Shown: positions 32,619 through 38,360 of the stretch, one piece after another
How positions within the stretch are numbered: the first letter of the stretch is position 1
Layout: each line of letters opens with the position of its first letter
DNA from: a virus
Reading direction: 5' to 3' (one strand)
IMG/VR virus record: IMGVR_UViG_3300027754_000186
Coordinates: 1 to 42,220 of that record
Length of the DNA stretch: 42,220 bases
Program-made: the position numbers and the translations under genes
The notes under the pieces: generated by a model
The model's input: the letters and a program-made list of their open reading frames with translations, nothing else
What the model was told of the DNA's origin: nothing
Database searches by the model: none

Positions 32619-33259
32619 AGAGATTGTTCCATCGAGTAGATCACGTCAGCCCATAATTGCCAGGGGACGACAGCACGCTCCGCCGCTCCTCCCTTCCCTT
32701 GCGTACCAGTCCGCGCCCCACGCGGCGCTGCATCGTGATCAGGATGTCCGTTGCAACACATCGGCCTAGGAATCCATCCCGGAACATTACCCCACAGGTC
32801 CGTCGGTTTCATCGATGTATCGCCATACCGGCAATAACTGACCGTCTGGAGCGGGATTCCTTGCACACAGGGTAACTTCCTCAGCACACCCCGAGGGTTC
32901 TCCATGATCCAGCCACGCGGATTCATCCACGCGATGAAGCTCAAGGCCGCGACAACAAGCTCCTGACTCAACCGAGCTTCTGTCGTCTTCGGAACATACG
33001 CCCCTTTTCCACCGGTCCAGTGATGTCCAATCGATGCGACAGAGAACGCCTCGCATGGCGGTGACGCCCAGATGAAATCAAAATATCCGTTGTGATACAT
33101 GAACTCAGACGGAACGAGGGCAATGGCCAACATGTCCGCTGTAAGATTACAATTGAACCTCGGGTCCAGGTCCAGCGTGACATACGTATGTCCACGCGCT
33201 TCGATTCGCGCTCGCCGGCGCTCTCCACCCGCACCCGCGTACAAATCAAGTATCCTCAC
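32615..33259 (-). CDS. DNA (cytosine-5) methyltransferase
   Basis: 214 residues. Motif I is ILDLYAGAGGERRR, motif IV with the catalytic Cys is ASPPCEAFSVAS (about 66-76), and MENPRG plus KPTDLWGNVPGW follow as in phage C5-methylases. It lacks an obvious large target-recognition region, consistent with a short orphan enzyme. I start at the GTG at 33259 because GGGGAGGG lies 6 bases upstream and the GTG overlaps the preceding gene's TGA (GTGA); an upstream GTG at 33322 has neither. It probably methylates phage DNA against host restriction. Confidence 0.82.
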   Translation of the reverse strand: MRILDLYAGAGGERRRARIEARGHTYVTLDLDPRFNCNLTADMLAIALVPSEFMYHNGYFDFIWASPPCEAFSVASIGHHWTGGKGAYVPKTTEARLSQELVVAALSFIAWMNPRGWIMENPRGVLRKLPCVQGIPLQTVSYCRYGDTSMKPTDLWGNVPGWIPRPMCCNGHPDHDAAPRGARTGTQGKGGAAERAVVPWQLWADVIYSMEQSL

Positions 33260-33414
33260 AACACGCCCTCCCCATCGCACACCCGACAATATCGGCTCGC
33301 GATACCACGACACGAAGGGCACGGTCGCTTAGAACATCCTCTCAAAAACATTGTTATCGCGACAACGCTCAACAACCAACAGATACCAATTATAATATAT
33401 GTGTATGCGCTCAT
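33256..33414 (-). CDS. Tiny membrane-anchored zinc-finger protein (DnaJ-type CXXCXG repeats)
   Basis: 52 residues. An N-terminal hydrophobic helix (YTYIIIGICWLLSVVAITMF, residues 4-23) is a probable membrane anchor, followed by Arg/Gly/Lys and two cysteine pairs: CPSCRG (32-37) and CRVCDGEG (43-50). The second is a full CXXCXGXG unit of the DnaJ zinc domain. It ends TGA overlapping the cytosine methyltransferase GTG start. Orientation would place the zinc part in the cytoplasm by the positive-inside rule. Function unknown. Confidence 0.6.
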   Translation of the reverse strand: MSAYTYIIIGICWLLSVVAITMFLRGCSKRPCPSCRGIASRYCRVCDGEGVL

Positions 33415-33616
33415 TATGTTAACAGGCCACCACCAACGCAGGTTGCCCAGTCTCGATTTTGTTTATGTCATGCCGACCCCAACTTCGACCTCGACCACGA
33501 CCACGACCCCGACTTCGACCTCGACCCCGACGCCGACCTCGACCCCAACCTCGACCACGACCACGACCCCGACTTCGACCTCGACCCCGACCATCCGGCG
33601 CGCAGCATTGTGGCGT
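33415..33616. repeat. Gene-free tract with CGACCN tandem repeats
   Basis: Positions about 33474-33595 consist of degenerate 6-base units (CGACCN, with TCGACC and CCGACC variants). A higher-order 60-base period is exact over 33491-33530 and 33551-33590. In one frame rightward it would encode Thr/Pro/Ser repeats and in another Arg/Pro repeats, so no protein reading is compelling. The left part (33415-33473) holds nothing recognisable. It lies between the stop of the 125-residue gene and the tiny zinc protein. Confidence 0.7.
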
Positions 33617-33994
33617 TCATTTCTGTTTCATCGGCAGGTTGGAGATTTCAACCGCATCGATAATCGATCCTCGACCGATGATGACACGGCCGGCAGGGAA
33701 CGGCTCCACCTCGCAGAACTCCGATTTTTTCAGCGCATCCGAAAAACGACCGGTATCCGCAACCCACGCCGCATCCTCAAGGACCAGTTCCATCGGCGTC
33801 ACCTCCACCAACCGGCCCGTGTCAATCATCGTCACAGTCCGGATCAGATAATTCGCCCCGATGTTCCAAGGACTAGAAATCCCGGACGATTTCCGGACCG
33901 GATTGGTCGCCTTGTCAAACAATTCATTGACCAACTTCTGAGTATCAGCGTGCGTCAACAAACTGATGTCGGGATATTTAGATTTAGTGCTCAT
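33617..33994 (-). CDS. Conserved hypothetical phage protein
   Basis: 125 residues. The core NIGANYLIRTVTMIDTGRLV, then VLEDAAWVADTGRFSDAL and GRVIIGRGSIIDAVEI, is a pattern I recognise from proteins of unknown role in unrelated phages. It is beta-rich with a short helical N-terminus. The ATG overlaps the preceding small gene's TGA (ATGA). Downstream, leftward, is the tandem-repeat tract. Confidence 0.65.
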   Translation of the reverse strand: MSTKSKYPDISLLTHADTQKLVNELFDKATNPVRKSSGISSPWNIGANYLIRTVTMIDTGRLVEVTPMELVLEDAAWVADTGRFSDALKKSEFCEVEPFPAGRVIIGRGSIIDAVEISNLPMKQK

Positions 33995-34119
33995 ATTTTT
34001 GTTTCATTGTTTACCGTCACCGAATTAAACCCCGCCCGGCGCTTTTCGACCCTCATTTTCCACATTGAGAGAACACCGGACGGGAACCGATGCACATTGG
34101 GTGCAGCGGCAAAAATCAT
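33991..34119 (-). CDS. Very small basic protein, 42 residues
   Basis: Recognised by two exact overlaps: TGATG with the preceding gene's stop at its 5' end and ATGA with the next start at its 3' end. The sequence runs MIFAAAPNVHRFPSGVLSMW, then a basic segment KMRVEKRRAGFNSVTV. No family is recognised; a short DNA- or RNA-binding tail is possible but unproven. Confidence 0.55.
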   Translation of the reverse strand: MIFAAAPNVHRFPSGVLSMWKMRVEKRRAGFNSVTVNNETKI

Positions 34120-34400
34120 CAGTGCATATCGCAATGCACAGAATATGTCGCCATCGCGCCAGCTATATTGTCGCCGCGACGATTAGAGCCGGCGAATTCC
34201 TTCGCGTAGCTGCGGCTCAAGCGAGCCTCGATACCGTCGCACCTCGCACACACAGGACCACTGCTGCTCAACCGATGCGCCGGCAACGAGCACAAGCAGG
34301 ACAGTTTGCCAACGGTAGCGAGCTTGCGCCGCTTGGCGACGCTCAGGACATACGCCGCGCGCCGGCGCTCGCGGAGAGAGGATGGATAGATAACCTTCAC
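34119..34400 (-). CDS. Small Cys/Arg-rich hypothetical protein
   Basis: 93 residues starting MKVIYPSSLRERRRAAYVLS. It is basic, with cysteines in LSCLCSL and CARCDG that could bind zinc. Support comes mainly from tight coupling: ATGA overlap upstream and TGATG overlap downstream. Composition is less typical than for its neighbours, so a non-coding alternative cannot be excluded. Confidence 0.45.
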   Translation of the reverse strand: MKVIYPSSLRERRRAAYVLSVAKRRKLATVGKLSCLCSLPAHRLSSSGPVCARCDGIEARLSRSYAKEFAGSNRRGDNIAGAMATYSVHCDMH

Positions 34401-34579
34401 AGCACACCCTCCAAGTCAAGAGCGTCGTTGCACGCTTCCACACGCTCAAGAGCCGCATCCTCATCCCGGAACACCAGGACGCGGTCCACACCGTAAGGCG
34501 CGTTGTCGGTGATCGGATTCCCATCCACCGGATTGATGACGTGCCAGTTACCCGGCGAGAATTGTTTCGCGTAATACAT
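34397..34579 (-). CDS. Small hypothetical protein
   Basis: 60 residues starting MYYAKQFSPGNWHVINPVDG, continuing with GVDRVLVFRDEDAALERVEA and ending DALDLEGVL. The strand-turn-helix order with an Asp/Glu-rich helix is typical of small phage accessory proteins. An ATG at 34642 would overlap the gene before it; I prefer 34579. Its TGA overlaps the next ATG. Confidence 0.5.
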   Translation of the reverse strand: MYYAKQFSPGNWHVINPVDGNPITDNAPYGVDRVLVFRDEDAALERVEACNDALDLEGVL

Positions 34580-34605
34580 AAGCCTAAATCCGCTATTTTT
34601 GTTTT

Positions 34606-34935
34606 TCACTCTTTGACCAGTCTCTTGATGTTTGCTTTCCAATTTTTATTACCGACAGGATCCGCAGAGAGCGGACAGTATTTGTCGGCCAAGTAGTCCA
34701 GATAGCTTCCAGGTTGTCCAGCTTTTATCCAACGAGCACGGTTATTTTTGATGGTGTTCAAGCAAATACGGCGAGCGTGCGCGGCGTCGCGGACCGGGAT
34801 GGACAAGACCCCATAGGGAACACGAGCGCGAGCACCGCCCTCAATCCGATAGACCGCATCCGCTATCTGGTCGTCGGTCGCGGCAAGCGCGGAACAAGAT
34901 AGAAGGAGGAAGGTGGCCAACTTTAATGCGTTCAT
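34606..34935 (-). CDS. Probable secreted muramidase / endolysin
   Basis: 109 residues. The N-terminus MNALKLATFLLLSCSALA is a clear signal peptide, with cleavage expected near residue 18. The mature part begins DDQIADAVYRIEGGARARVP followed by YGVLSI, where the Glu in RIEGG and the PYGVLSI segment mimic the catalytic region of lysozyme-like and transglycosylase folds; DYLADKYCPLSADPVGNKNW and two Cys follow. The likely role is cell-wall cleavage for lysis, exported through the host Sec system. It sits among small leftward accessory genes, not beside a recognised holin. The ATG overlap with the previous gene (34932-34935) supports the start. Confidence 0.6.
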   Translation of the reverse strand: MNALKLATFLLLSCSALAATDDQIADAVYRIEGGARARVPYGVLSIPVRDAAHARRICLNTIKNNRARWIKAGQPGSYLDYLADKYCPLSADPVGNKNWKANIKRLVKE

Positions 34936-35147
34936 GGTTGGTTTGTTTGAGAATTAAAAGCGAACCTGGCAGGGATAGGCAGGCCAGCCTCGCGCTCGTT
35001 TTCCTCTGCCCATGCGAGCAAGTTCTCGCGAGTGATCCCTCGATCAGGATAATACGGGCCGACCTCAGCTTGTTCACGATTGCACATTGCGTCGTTCATC
35101 AGGTCCGCGCGCCAAGCCTCCGCCAATTGTTCAGGGGTGTATTGCAT
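34932..35147 (-). CDS. Small acidic hypothetical protein
   Basis: 71 residues: MQYTPEQLAEAWRADLMNDA, then QAEVGPYYPDRGITRENLLA and WAEENEREAGLPIPARF. Mainly helical. The start is followed upstream by three ATG/CAT triplets, part of a small repeat seen before several genes here. The stop overlaps the muramidase-like start. Confidence 0.5.
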   Translation of the reverse strand: MQYTPEQLAEAWRADLMNDAMCNREQAEVGPYYPDRGITRENLLAWAEENEREAGLPIPARFAFNSQTNQP

Positions 35148-35162
35148 GATGATGATGTAAAT

Positions 35163-35300
35163 TTATTCTCCGCGATAGGTCCAAAGAGCAGCTTGTTCCT
35201 CGCCCCCAACATAATATATCAACGTATCCAAAGCCTGTTCATAATTATAAGCCTCGACATTAAATGTTTCGTCGTCGCGTGCGAATGTATATATTTTCAT
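35163..35300 (-). CDS. Very small protein, 45 residues
   Basis: Starts MKIYTFARDDETFNVEAYNY and ends AALWTYRGE. It has a beta-strand start and a helix containing YEQALDTLIYYVGGEE. The ATG is preceded (leftward) by CATCATCAT repeats. It fills the gap between two longer genes without overlap, and its codon pattern is coherent. Function unknown. Confidence 0.55.
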   Translation of the reverse strand: MKIYTFARDDETFNVEAYNYEQALDTLIYYVGGEEQAALWTYRGE

Positions 35301-35332
35301 GATGATGATGTTGTTGATGTATCCGCAGATGG

Positions 35333-35539
35333 TCAGGGCTTTGATTGTTCCAGATTAAAAGCAGCATCGAATTTCGCGTCGGCCAGCTTCATCTCTTCGC
35401 ACGACGCAATAAACTCAGCGTCTCCAATCATCAAAGAACGATAAGCAATTGTCACCAGCCTATGTTTGGAACACGCTTCAGCGTGATCGCGAGAGGCCCG
35501 CTTGTATTCTTCAGATGGTTCTTTGTAATCTTCGATCAT
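35333..35539 (-). CDS. Small helical hypothetical protein
   Basis: 68 residues: MIEDYKEPSEEYKRASRDHA, then EACSKHRLVTIAYRSLMIGD and helices rich in Glu/Ala. It ends FNLEQSKP. No family is recognised. It starts 25 bases past the intercistronic hairpin at 35565-35598. Confidence 0.5.
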   Translation of the reverse strand: MIEDYKEPSEEYKRASRDHAEACSKHRLVTIAYRSLMIGDAEFIASCEEMKLADAKFDAAFNLEQSKP

Positions 35540-35564
35540 ATATTGTTTATTGTTTTGTATCCGC

Positions 35565-35598
35565 AGAATGCGCGCCGGCCTCGGTCGGCGCGCATTCT
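35565..35598. terminator. Strong intercistronic hairpin (13-base perfect stem)
   Basis: AGAATGCGCGCCG (35565-35577) and its exact complement CGGCGCGCATTCT (35586-35598) flank an 8-base loop. The stem is GC-rich but no U-run follows on either strand, so it may act as an mRNA stabiliser or attenuator more than a classic terminator. Confidence 0.55.
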
Positions 35599-35604
35599 AG
35601 GGAT

Positions 35605-35766
35605 TCAAGTTGTCACCTCGGTTTCCTGACACAGCTCGTGGAAGCGCGCGTCCTGTTTCCGTCGATGCTCGTCGCGCTCGTCGTAGGATGCGAATCCATG
35701 AGGAGGCGCCGGAAGTTCAAGGTCGACCTGCGCGGCAATACGGTCTGCAATGGATATGGATTTCAT
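35605..35766 (-). CDS. Small hypothetical protein
   Basis: 53 residues: MKSISIADRIAAQVDLELPA, then PPHGFASYDERDEHRRKQDA and a helical end. The ATG at 35766 is preferred over the one at 35805, which would overlap the next gene. It ends 6 bases before the hairpin at 35565-35598. Function unknown. Confidence 0.45.
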   Translation of the reverse strand: MKSISIADRIAAQVDLELPAPPHGFASYDERDEHRRKQDARFHELCQETEVTT

Positions 35767-35779
35767 GATGTTTAGTTGT

Positions 35780-36190
35780 TCACTCAAATGATGCGCGCCG
35801 TGCATTGTCCAGGTCGTTAAGCTCTACCAGCATTTCTATTTCGATTCGCTTCCCGATTTCTTCCAGGTGCGACCAGATTCCATCAACGTCGTCGCCGAGA
35901 AGGTCCACAAGCGTGAAGTATTCGGGTCGGTCCGATAATGGGATCGCATCGATGACGGCGGAACGATATGCGCGGAACTCACGCGAAAGAGTCGCGTCTT
36001 TTGCCTTGATCTTGAGCCAATACGCTTCTGGCGTGACGCTGGCCAGAAGCACGACCCGCTTCCATCCGTCGCCACGGTCGCGGAAAATAGAACCGTCTGC
36101 GCGCATGGAATACGTAGCTTTCAAAAGCTCCAGGCGCTCCGTTTCGCGCGCAAGGAAACCGTCATTTTTGGGATGTGTTTTAGTAGGCAT
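35780..36190 (-). CDS. Hypothetical protein
   Basis: 136 residues starting MPTKTHPKNDGFLARETERL. The N-terminal 25 residues are polar; then GSIFRDRGDGWKRVVLLASV, a strand-rich section, and a long charged helix (EFRAYRSAVIDAIPLSDRPE, HLEEIGKRIEIEMLVELND). The start follows eight CAT repeats (36189-36212), so slippage there could alter the 5' end; an upstream ATG at 36241 would add an Ile run and is unlikely. Not recognised. Confidence 0.5.
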   Translation of the reverse strand: MPTKTHPKNDGFLARETERLELLKATYSMRADGSIFRDRGDGWKRVVLLASVTPEAYWLKIKAKDATLSREFRAYRSAVIDAIPLSDRPEYFTLVDLLGDDVDGIWSHLEEIGKRIEIEMLVELNDLDNARRASFE

Positions 36191-36212
36191 GATGATGATG
36201 ATGATGATGATG
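36189..36212. repeat. ATG/CAT trinucleotide repeat, 8 copies
   Basis: Eight consecutive ATG triplets on the + strand (CAT on the - strand) directly abut the start codon of the 136-residue gene. Shorter runs precede the genes starting at 35147, 35300 and 35766. Such runs are prone to slipped-strand changes. Confidence 0.85.
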
Positions 36213-36265
36213 TTTGAACCGACACCGCAACCGACCGACAAGCGCCGATCGGTTGACGTGTGGGA

Positions 36266-36541
36266 TCAAGGAATGAAGACGTGAGCCATGCCGGCCTGAC
36301 CCGGAAGTCCGCCGCTGGCGAACGGGCGCAACCAAGGATTGCCGTCCTTCGGCTCGCCACGGGACGCGAGGTCTTCGTCGGCGAACGCGGCAACCAGCGC
36401 GAACACCGCCGTGATGTGGACCGCATCCCCGCTGAGTTCGTGCGGATAGGGGATGGTAATGGACCCACGGTCGCAGGTCGCTTTGATGCGGGAGCCTCGG
36501 TTGTTGGTTGCGGAAAGATATTTTGTCGTGATCGCTTGCAT
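36266..36541 (-). CDS. Conserved small phage protein
   Basis: 91 residues. MQAITTKYLSATNNRGSRIK followed by GSITIPYPHELSGDAVHITA and GGLPGQAGMAHVFIP is a pattern I recognise from small proteins encoded by many unrelated phages; role unknown. It is beta-rich at the start and helical in the middle. The stop is followed, leftward, by a 75-base gap with the CAT repeat. Confidence 0.65.
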   Translation of the reverse strand: MQAITTKYLSATNNRGSRIKATCDRGSITIPYPHELSGDAVHITAVFALVAAFADEDLASRGEPKDGNPWLRPFASGGLPGQAGMAHVFIP

Positions 36542-36614
36542 ATGTTTTGTGGTTTTGATCGGGCATGATTACCCGCCAGGGTCCCAAGCGTGAACCGGGG
36601 ACCCGCGCGGATGA

Positions 36615-37283
36615 TCAGACGGCGCTCGTGATCGCTTCGACTTTCCTCGCTCCCGTTCCATGCGGCTTGAATCCGATGATGAAGCCTCGGTCACCTTTGG
36701 CGCACAAGCGACACTTGTCGCACGACAGTCCAGCGACACGCTGCGCGGGACAAATCACAACTTTGTTTCCGGCCGGCGTAGTGAACCGATCGGGCGAAGA
36801 TTGCGGAACGACCGCCGCGACGGGAAGGCCGAGCGTCGCAAGCTCATCGGCGTGCTGAATTGAATTGGCGGAAAGGTTCACGACGAAACCTGCACGGTTG
36901 GCGGAGCGGATCGCACGAAGGTTCCCTTTGGCGTGCTGACCGGTCAGCACCGGCTTGTGGGTATACGTGAACCCACGTTTTCCCTCGTTTGCGGTAGCAA
37001 GATCGGCGAGCATTGAAGGCTCGATCTTGTCGTTTTCGCCGGGCAAATCGCCCGCTTGGTCGTGCCTCCAAAACGTGTTCTGCTTGAAATTCCGCACAGC
37101 GCCAAGGAATTCGGACCAAGGCATGCCGCGCACGCCAGCGTCAACCTTCTTCCAATGCATCCGGAGATACATGCCCGCAATAGCGTAACAGGATCCATCT
37201 TTGAACGGACAGGCATCCGGGCAAGTGACGGACGGCGAAGTGGAAACGGGAATCGGGCCTGTCTTGGTGTTTTTGGACACCAT
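36615..37283 (-). CDS. Cys-rich conserved phage protein (DUF7227-like)
   Basis: 222 residues starting MVSKNTKTGPIPVSTSPSVT. Conserved landmarks: TCPDACPFKDGSCYAIAG (three Cys early), HWKKVDAGVRGMPWSEF, GFTYTHKPVLTGQHAKGNL and a C-terminal four-Cys cluster (ICPAQR, CDKCRLCAKG). Two metal sites or an iron-sulfur centre are plausible; the early Cys spacing differs from canonical radical-SAM CX3CX2C. It is the most upstream leftward gene, facing the terS region divergently. A 36579-36604 inverted repeat (GGGTCCC/GGGACCC) follows its stop. Function unknown. Confidence 0.65.
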   Translation of the reverse strand: MVSKNTKTGPIPVSTSPSVTCPDACPFKDGSCYAIAGMYLRMHWKKVDAGVRGMPWSEFLGAVRNFKQNTFWRHDQAGDLPGENDKIEPSMLADLATANEGKRGFTYTHKPVLTGQHAKGNLRAIRSANRAGFVVNLSANSIQHADELATLGLPVAAVVPQSSPDRFTTPAGNKVVICPAQRVAGLSCDKCRLCAKGDRGFIIGFKPHGTGARKVEAITSAV

Positions 37284-37548
37284 CGTCAAGTGGACGATGA
37301 AGGACGACGCGAAATCCGGTCGTGCCGCGCGTGCCGCTGTCCACGGTGTGTTTTTGTTCACTGGCAATTTTTTGTTCACGGACCAAGGAAACCACAGGCG
37401 GAAGCGGGTTGGAAGAAATTTCTGCAAAAACTTTTAAGAGGGAGGGAATCGATGACCAGGGCGATGACCAGGGCAGGGACCAGAGCGATGACCAGGGCGA
37501 GGGAAACAGGCATTGCAGAGCCTCAGGGCGTGAACCATGCTGCGCGGC
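37284..37548. promoter_or_regulatory. Divergent intergenic region with two kinds of repeats
   Basis: Two exact TTTTTGTTCAC copies (37351-37361 and 37369-37379, 18-base period) sit in the leftward promoter half. Four 12-base units follow at 37451-37498 (GATGACCAGGGC twice, a variant AGGGACCAGAGC, then GATGACCAGGGC). A weak pair TTGGAA, 17 bases, TTTTAA precedes them on the + strand. It probably holds promoters for both directions and perhaps a packaging or regulator site. Confidence 0.45.
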
Positions 37549-38010
37549 ATGGCGTCACTAGCGGGACATTGGAACGAGATCCGGGCGAGATATCTGGCAG
37601 GGGAGGAACTGTCGGCGATCGCTGACGATTTGAAGCTTGTGCGGATGAGCGTAGCAGCACGCGCATCTCGTGCTGGACTGCCAGAAATTAGGAGACAAAT
37701 GCAAAGCGTTTGCAAAGAAAAGAAGATTGAATCGCTAGAAAGCCTCTCCGCATTGGTTCGTTCTAAGCTCGCCGCTGACGCTATATCAACCATTAAACGA
37801 GTCGACACCTACGACCTGGATGGAATCAAAGATGAATCCACCAGGGAGCAAATACTAGGATCAGTAGCAAAGCGGAGCGCGCTAGTGTTTGGATGGTCAG
37901 ATCAAAGCGAGGCATCGTCCATCTCGATTAATCTCCTAGGTTCAATGCCGGATCGAATGGATAATATCACACTGTCGAATAAAACAATTGAAGCGGACAC
38001 AATAGAATAA
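37549..38010 (+). CDS. terS: Putative terminase small subunit
   Basis: 153 residues from the ATG at 37549 (or 157 from 37537). The N-terminus ASLAGHWNEIRARYLAGEEL then SAIADDLKLVRMSVAARASR forms a helix-turn-helix as in small terminases and related packaging DNA-binding proteins. The rest is helical (SLESLSALVRSKLAADAIST) with a polar tail ending ADTIE; ALVFGWSDQSEASSI is a segment seen in some small terminases. It would bind the packaging site, possibly the 12-base repeats just upstream. The call rests on domain pattern and position before the capsid gene. Confidence 0.5.
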   Translation: MASLAGHWNEIRARYLAGEELSAIADDLKLVRMSVAARASRAGLPEIRRQMQSVCKEKKIESLESLSALVRSKLAADAISTIKRVDTYDLDGIKDESTREQILGSVAKRSALVFGWSDQSEASSISINLLGSMPDRMDNITLSNKTIEADTIE

Positions 38011-38360
38011 GAATTCTTTTCTATGGGATGGAATGAACGGGGATGGAACTGGCACGCCCCCCCTTTGGGGGTGGGGTCGTTTACATAGCCCCCCTCAAAA
38101 ATTTTCCACCCTTTTCGACTCTCTAAACATTTATCATTATTCTTCAATAATGCAGTAGGTGATATTTTTATTGACAGGATAATGGATTCTAATCATCCAT
38201 CCATCCATCGACCTTAATGATTGCATACGATTGGTCATCGGATGCGAATGTCTAAGCGGAAATGACAGCCCGCGTTTGGTGGTGGTGGGAAATATCGGTC
38301 CATTGGATGATGGATGGATGGCCCACTAAAAAACGGTAAACGCAGGAAACAGTTTTCATT
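38011..38360. promoter_or_regulatory. 350-base gene-free leader before the capsid gene
   Basis: A C7-TTT-G5 hairpin (38057-38071) follows the terS stop and may terminate. At 38169-38180 is TATTGACAGGAT, a -35-like motif without a good -10. ATCC runs at 38192-38211 and their complement at 38305-38321 can pair over 13 bases. An AG-rich AGGAAAC precedes the capsid ATG. The rest shows nothing recognisable. Confidence 0.45.

Noticed and set aside
33474-33595. CRISPR array
   Set aside because: The repeat is continuous short hexamers with no unique spacers of regular length, and no cas genes are present.
33092-34186. A 364-codon rightward open frame across the CGACCN tract
   Set aside because: It runs against several tightly coupled leftward genes; its Thr/Pro/Ser stretch is just the repeat read in frame.
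37452-37625. A rightward frame starting at the 12-base repeats (MTRAMTRAG...) with a good GGGAGGG signal upstream
   Set aside because: The protein is only the repeat plus an out-of-frame reading of the small terminase gene; it overlaps that gene by 77 bases. The purine-rich signal may serve other roles. Kept as a note only.
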